Shown: positions 55,457-64,000 of the stretch, piece after piece
Layout of the letters: the number at the start of each line of letters is the position of its first letter
How positions within the stretch are numbered: position 1 is the stretch's first letter
Source: Gonium pectorale
Taxonomy: Eukaryota; Chlorophyta; Chlorophyceae; Chlamydomonadales; Volvocaceae
Direction: 5' to 3'
Length of the DNA: 64,000 bases
NCBI GenBank assembly: GCA_001584585.1
Contig: LSYV01000014.1
Coordinates: 1,669,789-1,733,788 of the forward strand
Translations under genes and position numbers: made by a program
The notes under the pieces: model-generated
Databases searched by the model: none
What the model saw: only the letters and a program-made list of their open reading frames with translations
What the model was told of the DNA's origin: nothing

Positions 55457-58400
55457 TCAGAACTCAGGCGACACAAGCAGGTCCACAAGGGACGCCAGGT
55501 AGTGCACGTCAAAGCCGATCCGGTCAAGCAAACCGAGCAGCCGCGGGTGCGCGCTGGCCGCCGTCAGGCCGCCACCGCCGCGCAAGCTTGGCACGCGAGC
55601 CGCTGCCGCTACCGCCGCGTCATCCCCCTCGCCTTCGCGCTTGCCGTCGTCCGCGGCGGCTGCAGCCGCGCAGAGGCTCGCGCGGAGGGCGGGTATGTGG
55701 TGGCGTGAGAGGGCGTGGAGCAGCGCCAGCGCCAGCAGGTGCCACTGCGCCGGCTTGAAGCTCGGCACGGGGCCGGTCACCCTGCGCCGGGGGAGGCATG
55801 CGGGAAGGGGGTAGGGCAGCCGCGTGGCGAGAGAGAGCGCTGTGATGGCTCACTGAGCGTGCAGACGTTCCGGCGCTGCTGCTGCTGCGCGCCGCTTGTG
55901 CCCCGCAAAGCCCGCTGGCGTGCAAAAAGGCCCTGCTGTCTAATAATTCGGACACGCCTCCTGCGTCCCGCTCAGCGGCCAGTCTCCGGCGTGCTCTCGG
56001 TAGCCACTACCAGCCGCAATTCAGACAGCTGCAGCCGCGCCGCCGGAGGCGGGCCCCTTGAATACGCAGCCATCTGCCGGTCTCACCAGGGCCCCCCATA
56101 CATATACACGCGCTGCCTTTCGATAGTCCTTCTTGGCCCGCATCGGGGGGTTCATGGCCTGTCGGTTAGGGTCTTACGCCTGCTAGGCTCTTCGCTTGCG
56201 CCTTGTTGCTGCTGCGCCTGCTACAGTGTCTCGAGCACGCTGTTCTCTCTTCAACACACGCAACATGCAGACCCAGCTTACTGGATTGGGCGGGGGTTGA
56301 TGAGCTGCCAGCTAGGTCGCTTGTTCGCTTGCTTGTTTGCATTACCGTATGTATGGAGCACGCAGTGCTTAGCACATACATCGGTAGCACACACCAGGCC
56401 CACGCACACAGCCACGCACACACCTGAAGCTCGCCACCAGCGCCGCCAGCTTCCGGTCCACGTCGGACTGCGCCACGCGCACCGCCAGGCTGCCGCACAC
56501 ATCGCGCAGCGGGGCCGCCAGCAGCTGCAGCAGCACGCCGCGCGCCTGCAGCGACGCGGCGTCGGGCGGCGCGGCGCCGTCGGCCTCAGCGGCGTACGCG
56601 GCGTCGGGCAGCGCCGGGCCTGCGGAGGCGCGCAAGGGGAGGGGTTGGGTCGGCGTTGAAGCAGGGAGTGAGCTAGGGCGTGCGCGTCGTCAGGGACCGA
56701 GCAAGCTAGGGCAATCACGGACACGGACGTGCTCGCAGGCTTCACGCGTGGTCACCTGGGTGTATGCCAAGACAAGCGAGGTCGGGGATCCGTGAGAGGT
56801 CGGCGGCTACACAACGCACAGAATGCGTTCTCCGGTTGTTTGTGGGGGGCTGTCCAGTACTCGGCACGAGGCGGCTCGGCCCCGCCGCACCCACCCGGGT
56901 CATTCAGCGGCCCCAGGCCCACGCCCACGACGAACGCTACGGTGCGTGAGTTGACCCAGCCAACCAGCGCCATCTGGACCTGGTTGTACGGCGATAGCAC
57001 GGTGTGGTAGTGCTGCGTTGTACGGCGAAAGTACGGCAGCATGGACCTGGGGTAGAGCGGGAGGGGGAAGGGGCATTCGCGGGCGGGTGCGGTGAGGGGT
57101 TGGAAGGGCTTGTGTCGCTGCTACGATGCTTGGTGAGACGAGGCCCAAACGACGCAACCGGTGTTCACTGCATGCTGCGAGAGGATGCGAGAGGCACCAC
57201 GGCGGCTGGTTTCTGCTGCACCTTGCAAACACCGCCGCCGTGTACACCCCTTCAAGCGACATTTTCCTTTTTCATGCAGAGTTGGGCGTTGGGAAGCATT
57301 GTCGGCTCACTTGAAATTGTAGTCGTCGGCTGACGAGGCGTTTGACGCCGCATCGTCGTCGCTGCCGCCATCCTCCTCGCTGGAGTCCAGGTCATCCCGG
57401 AGGGGAAAGGCCGCCGCCGCCTCATCGTCCGCCTCGGTTGCCGGAGCGACCCACGGCTCAGCTCGCCCCTGCTCATTCCCCCGCCCGCTGCCCGCGTCTC
57501 CGCCACGAAGCTCCCGAACAGGCTCTCTGGCTTGGTTGTCGCGTGCGGCGGAGGCGGAGCGGGCCTCTTGGTCCGCTTGCTGTGCAGCTACGCCCGGAGT
57601 CGGTGCGGTCGGCACCCCTTCCGTTGAGGAGCGGGAGGGAGAGGCGGCTGCGGTCGGCGGTGCCGCCGCCGGGGCTGCGGCAACAGCAGCAGCGGCAGCT
57701 GTGCCGGAGCTGCTGGAGGCCTCTGCTGCGGTGAGCTTCTGCTGCTGCTCCTTCGGTTCCTCCCGTTGCCGAAGCCGTTGCTCCTGCGCCCATCGGCTGC
57801 GGCTGCCGGATCCGTCCGCAGCTGGAAGCGTCTTAGCGGCTGCCGCGGGTGCCTGTTGCCGTGGGCGGCACGAGGAGGCCCCCGGCGCCGCGCATCGCCC
57901 GCCGGCGCGCACCTGCGCCGGTGCGTGCCGGCCTTCGTTCCTGCCCCGCACCGTCCCGCTGCCCGGCCCCGCCTCCTCCTCCTCCTCCCTCTTCTGCTCC
58001 TTCTCCACCTCCTGCTCCTCCTCCTCCGCATCATCAACCGCCCGCAACGTCCCCGAGTACAGATCGTCGGCCACCTCATCCGCGTCCCGGTCGTCATGCT
58101 CGTCCATGTACGGCTCATGCCCGTCCCCATCCTCGTCATCCCCCTCCTCCTCGGAGAAGTACGGCTGGTTCTCGGGCGGGATGGGCACGCCGCCGCCCGG
58201 CGGCCGCTTGCCGCTCGGGACGTGCACCACGCGCACCTGGGGCGCCTTCCCAGCGAGGACCCCGCCGAAGGGGCCGGAGGAGGCCGAGGCGGAGGCGCCA
58301 GGCGGCAGCGGCGCCCACGGGGCCCATGGGTCAATCGCACCGCGGCCTCCATCAGCTGCACCGGCGGAGCGTGTTGCCCCGGACGCGCCGGGAGCCGGCG

Positions 58401-61400
58401 ACGCCGCGTCTGTTGACGCTGCCGCGGTCCCCACGGGCGCCGGCGCCGGCGCGGGCGCTGAGGGCAATGGCGCTGACGGAGTCGCAGAGTCGCTGCCGCC
58501 GGCGGTGCGCCCGCTGGCGGAGTCGCCGCCTGGGGCAACCGGCTGCTGAGTCGGCGCGTTGAAGTTTCCTCCTCCTCTGGCCGCGTCCCCGCCGGGCGGT
58601 GCCGGCGTGGCAGGCGCAGGCGACGGGGAGGTGTGCTCCCTGTCCCCGCTGCTGCTGCTGGCGGGCGGGCTTCGGACAACTGCTCTACCGCTGCTGGAGG
58701 CGGGGCTCCCAGTCGCGGAGCCTGAGACGCCCGCCGCGCTCGTCGCGGGATCCAGATAGACCACCTTGCGGCGCGGCGGCGCCTGTGGCAGGAAGCGGCG
58801 GAGCCCACCGCCGCCGCCGCCGCTGCCGCGTCCTCCACTGCCGCCGCCGTCCGTGCCGTCGCCCTCGCCGCCTCGACCGCCGATGCCGTCTGTCGTGCTG
58901 CGGGGGCCGCCCGAGCCGCTGGGCGTCGCGGGGCTAAGAGCGCCCGCGGCTGTAGCGGGCGTGTGGGGCGTGGGCGACAGAGAGGGCGCCGACGAGGCCG
59001 CCAAAGAGGAAGACTGGGAGGAGGAGGAAACCGAGGCAAGGGGCTGCCCCCCGCCCGGCGCAGATCGGTCAGCAGCCGCCGCTGCCGCAACAGCCGTGGC
59101 AGCGCCGGCCGGCTGGACAGCTGCCGGGGCGGGCACCCCGCCTGCGAGCTGAGAGGAGGAGGGGGCGGCCGCCGCGTGGCTCGGCTGCGGCTGCGGCTGC
59201 CGCCGCTGCACGCCAGCCGCAGCTCGGCGGCCCACTCCGATGCCGCCGGCCGATGGCGGGAACCACATGCGCAGGGCGCGCGGCGGCTTCTCCGCGCGAG
59301 GCGCCAGGGGAGCAGCCGTTCCTGCCGGGCAGGGCAGGAGCAGGACTGGGATCGGTTGCAGCATGGCCACGGAAGGGAGCAGTACGGGATACGTGGACAG
59401 CCGCCAGTGGCAGATGATGAATACCCTGGGTTGCCACCCTTACGTCCCTGCCCATGCGCTCGCCCGCGAGCGACATTACTCATTCAGTGCCCCATTACCA
59501 AAGGGCTCCCACGCATGCGCCGCAGCGCTGCACGGGTGCAATGAAGCTGAGTGCCGGGTGCCAGGACCTCCTAGGGGTCTCGCCGCCCGCAATGCACCCC
59601 CGCCGCGCCTTCCCCCACCTTGCAGCGCCGCCGCCAGCTCCTCGTCCGTCAGCCCGCCGCGGGAATCCGGCCCCACGCCCGCCAACAGGACCTCGGCCGC
59701 CTCCGCCACTCGCAGAGTGCCGCGCGGGCCCATGGCCGGCCCCCGCTGCCGCCCGACCCGCACCCGGCTGCCGTCGTCCCCGTCTCCGTCTCCGTCCCCG
59801 TCGCCCTCCTCATCCACATCGAACAACAGGACAGGCTGTTCCGTGCGCCCCGAAGGTGCCGTTAACGTCGCCGCGCCGCCGCCGGAGGACTTTCCGGCGC
59901 CGCTGGCGGGAACCTGGTACTCCACCTACGAGCCGATGGGGTCGAAGCGCATGAAGATCCGATACGGGTGTCGAGTACAGCGCTGTGCGGACATGGCGTG
60001 CGAACGCCCCACAGCCCCCACGGCGCCCACGGGGTGTGCGTGGGAGGGGTGGGGGACAAGAGGGCGGCGGTGCGTGCTTGCGTCACACGGCTCCCCAGGG
60101 TACTGCCACAAGCACAGCATGGGACGCTCCCCGGCTGCTCCACTCCCTGGGGGCACAGCCCATCCCTTCGAGAGGTGTTGCGCCCACCCCCCTGCGGGCC
60201 TGAGCGGTGGCGTCAAAGAGACATCACACTCCAGGCCAAGCCGCAACGACTTCACCTTCGGCCCGAACGTCACCCGCTTCGCCGGCTCCCTCTCCGCTGC
60301 CGCCGAGGCACTCGAACCGCTGCCCCCCGCCCCTGCGCTGCCCATGGCTTTGGCGGAGCCGCCCCTCCGCAGGCTGGGCTTGAGCGCCGCCGGGGTTGTC
60401 GGATCCTCCGCCGCCGCCGCAGACCCGGCCCCTGGCCCCGCTGTGGAGTCACCCGTCGGTGCTTTGGGCCCCACGGCGTCGTCACGCCCAGCAGCTCCGG
60501 GAGTCGAAGCCTCCACGGCGGCTGGAGTGGCACCGCCAGGAGCGCCGGCGGCTTGGCCCGCAGTCGCCACCGCTGCCGCCACCGCCGCCGCCGGCGACGA
60601 TGATTCCCGTACTGTCCCACCAGCTGCCACTGCTTGCCCCTGCCCCACGCTGGCGCCTTCGGCAGCTCCCGCTGACGCCGTTGCTGTCGGCGCCGCCGTC
60701 TCCGACGGTGCAGCCTCCCCCGAAACGATGGCCGTCGATGGACCGTCGGCCGGCTTGGTCCGGCCCGACCTCCCACCTGCTGGCCCTGCCCCTGCCCCTG
60801 CCGCCGTCGCCGGCCGCCGGTTGACCGCCGCAGGGACGTACCCCTCGACCGCCTGGTGCCCTTTGCTGCGCCGCGCCGCAGCGCCGCCGGCGCCGGCCTC
60901 GCCCTCGCCGCCTCCCGATGCCGCCAGCCTGTCAAGCGCGGCACCGCCGGCGGCCGCCGCCGCCGCCGCGGCGGTGGGGTCTCGCTCCACGATCTCTGCC
61001 ATCATGGTGGCCACGCCACCGCCCTGGGCCGCCACGCTTTCCATGCCGGGCCTGTGCACCGCAACGGTTAAAACGGGTGCAACCATAACATTTACGGCAC
61101 GATAGTATTAGAGAACGGCGTATGCGCCAGGTAGGCCCCGGCACGGTAACGGTCAGGACTCAAAAGCAGCGGTTCGGTAGCGTCCTGCAGCGTCCAGGTC
61201 GCCTCGACGCTGCCCCCATAGTTCACCGTGGCACCACCATGGACCGCGCAAACTCACCTCCTGGGTTGGTGGCTCGCTGCCAGCAGCTGCCGTACCCCGG
61301 GTTTGAGCCGCTCTAGGGGGTCCCCAAGCTGAGCGGCGTACGACTGGACGAGCGACTCGCAGGCGGCGCCACAGAAGTGGCTTGGCGGCGGCAGCTCCAC

Positions 61401-62735
61401 CGCGCCGCCCACTGCCGGGTCCCAGCGCCGCCGCGGCGCCGAGGCGCTCGGCAGCGAGTGGGCGTTGGCGCACAGAGGGTTGCCGCAGCGGCCTGCGGCG
61501 CCAGACATGGCGGGAGTGCAAACGGCGAGAAAGAAAGAAAGCCATGAATAAAGAATGCGGCGACGAGATGATGTGCTGGGCGCGACAAATAGGAATGCGA
61601 AGGCGAGGTTACTAGGCCAGCAAGCAGGACGTCGCCCAGGTTCCTGTACTGCCCGCAGTAACGCGTGCGCATGCAGTGTTACCCGCCCCTGCTGCTGCGG
61701 ATAGGGTGCTGCTGCGGATACAACGCATCAGGATAAGCAACAGGTGGAGTAAGCCTCGTTCCCGCTGTCGACCGTGAGCAACGGGGCGCGGGAGGGAGAA
61801 CACTGGTGTCTCCGAAAAGGGGCCGTGGCGAGGACGCTGCCCAGACACACACACCGCCCGTGTGCTCGCATCGGCAGGCGGCAAACTCGCGCAGCCACGC
61901 CGCTCACTCCTCGCGTCGCGTGCAGGAAGGGGAGAGCCACGCGGGCACCCACTACACGGTTCTGGATCGGGAACCGATTGATAGCAAAACCTTAGTCCGG
62001 CTCTCGCGCCGGGCTAGTTTGTGCTTCTGATCACCTCCCCATTGGCGTTACGCCAGGCCAAGGGCCTCCCGTACCCGCGAGCGCCCTCTCCTCCGCCACG
62101 CCCAGCAGCTCCTCGCCGCTCATGGGCGCCGCCAGTTTGCTCAGGTGCGCCACGTCGCGGGCTCCATGCTCCAGCAGCAGCAACATCGCGGTAAAGACGG
62201 CCCGCCGCCGGCGCGTCTCAAAGTCAGCCTCCGGGTCGGCGGGGATGCCACCGCCACCGCCACTGCCGTCGCCATCGCCGGCAACGCAGCTGTCGCCTGT
62301 GCATGCGCCCGCACTGGATCTAGCTTTGAACTTGATAGCTGGTCTGGGTACGGGGCCGGGTTTGGCGGCCACGGTGGTGCGAGCTGGTGTACCCGATGTG
62401 GTAGTGGCAGCGGCGACGACGGAGTTGGCCCTTTCACTCCTCGTGGAGGTTTGCTCGTCCGCGCTTCTGTCTACCTGCTGCGCACTGCCAGATGCAACTG
62501 CCGGTTCCGCTGAGGACCGGGCCAAAGTTGCGCGGGACCCCAGATTCGTGCCGATGGGCGCGTCTTCCGCCGTGGGGTGAGATTCAACAGGAGGATCGGC
62601 CGCTATCGCCGTGACTGACTTCAGCACTTGCAGCCCGCCGGTTTGCTCGGCAGCAGCGGCCGGCCCGGCATTCGGAGCTGCCTCGTCGCCGGAGCTTTCG
62701 TCATAGTTAAGAATAGGGAGTGATAAGTCGTCCAT
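55457..62735 (-). CDS. RPAP2: RPAP2/Rtr1-type RNA polymerase II CTD phosphatase, 8 exons, about 1560 aa
   Basis: RPAP2/Rtr1 proteins bind RNA polymerase II and act on phosphorylated Ser5 of its C-terminal domain, and help Pol II import. Exons 62735-62075, 61492-61258, 61051-60256, 59925-59619, 59321-57311, 57046-56895, 56619-56424 and 55781-55457 join in phase (4683 nt). The hallmark is at the exon 1/2 junction: EELLGVAEERALAG followed by RCGNPLCANAH and HFCGAACESLVQSYAAQL. This is the C-x4-C ... C-x3-C zinc-binding core of the family, preceded by its usual helix. Downstream blocks are KRVTFGPK and VEYQVPASGAGK. The C-terminal helical region includes VQMALVGWVNSRTVAFVVGV, PVPSFKPAQWHLLALALLHA and GFDVHYLASLVDLLVSPEF, as in plant RPAP2 homologues. 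A roughly 670-residue Ser/Ala/Gly- and acid-rich exon (59321-57311) makes it far longer than animal or yeast versions. The start ATG at 62735 (MDDLSLPILNYDESSGDEA) is the first in the exon. Confidence 0.9.
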
Positions 62736-63021
62736 TCTACTAACAAACTGACAGTGGCAACAAGCTCATGCAGCCGTGCGGCGGACTGCCGACGGAAGGA
62801 ATGAAGCGATTGCTAGCACGTTGTAAACTGTTTATGACAAGGAAAATCGACATGCTACTTCGTTGGACGAGGCAGTGACACGGCGGGATGCAAATTGGAT
62901 TGGTTGTTGTGCCTAATGCTGCCATCTTCGCCTAAATAACATCTTTGAGCACACTACACTACACTACATTGTAATCTTGGCTTGGTACGCTATAGGGCCG
63001 AACAAAAACCTCAACACCGTC
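62736..63021. promoter_or_regulatory. Short divergent promoter region
   Basis: About 285 bp separate the start codons of the RPAP2-like gene (minus) and the small plus-strand gene, so the two probably share a promoter region. It is more AT-rich than its flanks and contains a small ACTAC repeat near 62952-62968. No clear TATA box is assigned. Confidence 0.45.
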
Positions 63022-63525
63022 ATGTGCGAGTCTCCAAACCATGCGGGAGAACTACCAGGAGAAGTGGAGCCAGGAGAAGCGGAGCCTCAACACGCTGCGA
63101 TGATCGACAAACTTGACAACCAGTTGGTAGAGCTGAGTAAGAAGGTGGCGGAGATGGAGACCATATTCCGCTTTGAAGCGGTGCGCCGCACGTGCTGTTT
63201 GTGGCAGCTGCGTGACGAGGCACGGGAGGCGCTTGCCGGGCGCAAGCTCACTGATGGTGAGCGGGGCGACGCGTGGAATCGTGAGCTGGAGAGCATGACC
63301 GACTTCAAGGGCTTCCCCAAGGAGGCCGCCATGCTGACGAAGTTCGGTCATGTACCACAGCCGCGTGTGCGGAGCTTCCACCCAGTCATCATCGCCGCGG
63401 CAGTGACGGCGCTCACCAGGGACCGGGAGGCCTACCGCGCCCTCTTCCAGGCCGTGTACAAGGCCGACGCGGACGCTGTGATTGCTGACATCCTTCAAGA
63501 TGACGACGACGACCGATCGCAGTAG
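63022..63525 (+). CDS. Small protein of unknown function, single exon, 167 aa
   Basis: I do not recognise this gene. The ATG at 63022 is the first in frame; the frame is open further upstream only from a TTG. The N-terminus is acidic (GELPGEVEPGEAEPQ). It is followed by a heptad-like coiled-coil stretch (MIDKLDNQLVELSKKVAEME), a charged helical middle (LRDEAREALAGRKLTDGERG) and a C-terminal helix ending in QDDDDD. Codon third positions are GC-rich as in the real genes around it, and no overlapping opposite-strand gene explains the open frame. It is divergent from RPAP2. It is probably a soluble, possibly oligomeric protein; there is no membrane segment or signal peptide. Confidence 0.55.
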   Translation: MCESPNHAGELPGEVEPGEAEPQHAAMIDKLDNQLVELSKKVAEMETIFRFEAVRRTCCLWQLRDEAREALAGRKLTDGERGDAWNRELESMTDFKGFPKEAAMLTKFGHVPQPRVRSFHPVIIAAAVTALTRDREAYRALFQAVYKADADAVIADILQDDDDDRSQ

Positions 63526-64000
63526 ATGCCACAGTGTGTTTGTGCGTCGCAAGCTTTTCCGCAGCTGGCCGGGCAAGACGGGCTAGGGTCAAAGCACGTT
63601 TGGCCTTTAAAGCCTATTGTATGGTGGTGTGACGTCGTGGAGGTGAGCCGCGCTTCCAACCATGCACAGCTGCTGCTGGTGGGAATGCAGTGACGCGAAT
63701 GCGCCGTCGGCGCCGGTACGCCTGCCGTCATCCGTCTTTGGGCAGGCAGCTATGTCGGTAGATCAGTTGGGCCCCATCGGTATCAACGTGTCACTATGGC
63801 CCTATCTTAGGGGGTGGGCGAAGTTAGGATGTCTGGGAGGCAGGGCGAGTTAAGGGGTTTGGGGCCGCAGGTTGAGGGGTTACCGGTATTGTCACAGGGA
63901 TGATGTTCGCTGCGGCAACATGCAACGGCTGTGTGAGGGAGTTGCATGAGAATTATTACAACGCTTGAAAGCCGCCATGGACCGGACGCTCCAAGGTGTC
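63526..64000. other. Right edge, nothing recognised
   Basis: Should include the 3' UTR of the small plus-strand gene. No TGTAA motif or further coding region is evident. Confidence 0.4.

Noticed and set aside
59240..61105. 621-codon plus-strand ORF
   Set aside because: Antisense shadow of RPAP2 exons 3-5; Arg/Pro/Ala-rich, no motif, explained by GC-rich codons of the real minus-strand frame.
1..64000. tRNA, rRNA, CRISPR array, bacterial promoters or operons
   Set aside because: No cloverleaf or B-box-like match, rRNA core sequence or regularly spaced repeat was seen; gene structure is eukaryotic with many introns.

Overview
The window looks like nuclear DNA of a chlamydomonadalean (volvocine-type) green alga. 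The evidence is GC-rich coding sequence, many short introns with GTGAG/GTGCG/GTATGT donors and CAG acceptors, TGTAA motifs downstream of several stop codons, very long Ala/Gly/Pro/Ser-rich coding tracts, and gene types expanded in these algae (receptor-like class III nucleotidyl cyclases, large multi-pass membrane proteins). All exon models here were built by hand from splice sites and reading phase. Seven loci are supported; six are on the minus strand and only the small gene at the right end is on the plus strand.

Left part (1-8.9 kb): a decaying minus-strand copy (1-~1650, cut by the window edge) of a multi-pass membrane protein gene, followed by its intact paralogue (3551-8932, 5 exons, about 1338 aa). 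I cannot assign a known family to either.

Centre (11.0-54.2 kb): two giant paralogous genes (11011-25221 and 38230-54209) encode receptor-type cyclase-like proteins. Each has a signal peptide, an extracellular bacterial-type solute-binding-protein domain, one membrane span, two tandem class III cyclase-homology domains, and a very long low-complexity tail. Exon phases match between them, so they come from one duplication. Domain 1 keeps the two metal-binding aspartates and domain 2 does not, as in the C1/C2 pair of animal membrane adenylyl cyclases, but other catalytic positions have changed. Both tails contain an assembly gap. Between them lie two conserved genes: a 12-exon cytosolic-type pyruvate kinase (28081-32852, 508 aa) and a 5-exon TLC-domain membrane protein (33679-35910, 304 aa).

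Right part (55.4-64 kb): an RPAP2/Rtr1-type RNA polymerase II CTD phosphatase gene (55457-62735, 8 exons, about 1560 aa, with a huge low-complexity insert), divergently arranged with a small plus-strand gene of unknown function (63022-63525).

The most unusual features are the solute-binding receptor/tandem cyclase pair, a 12-bp palindrome GACCCNNGGGTC found eight times (six of them in the first 13 kb), and the pseudogene/gene pair at the left end. No tRNA, rRNA, CRISPR array or recognisable transposon was seen.
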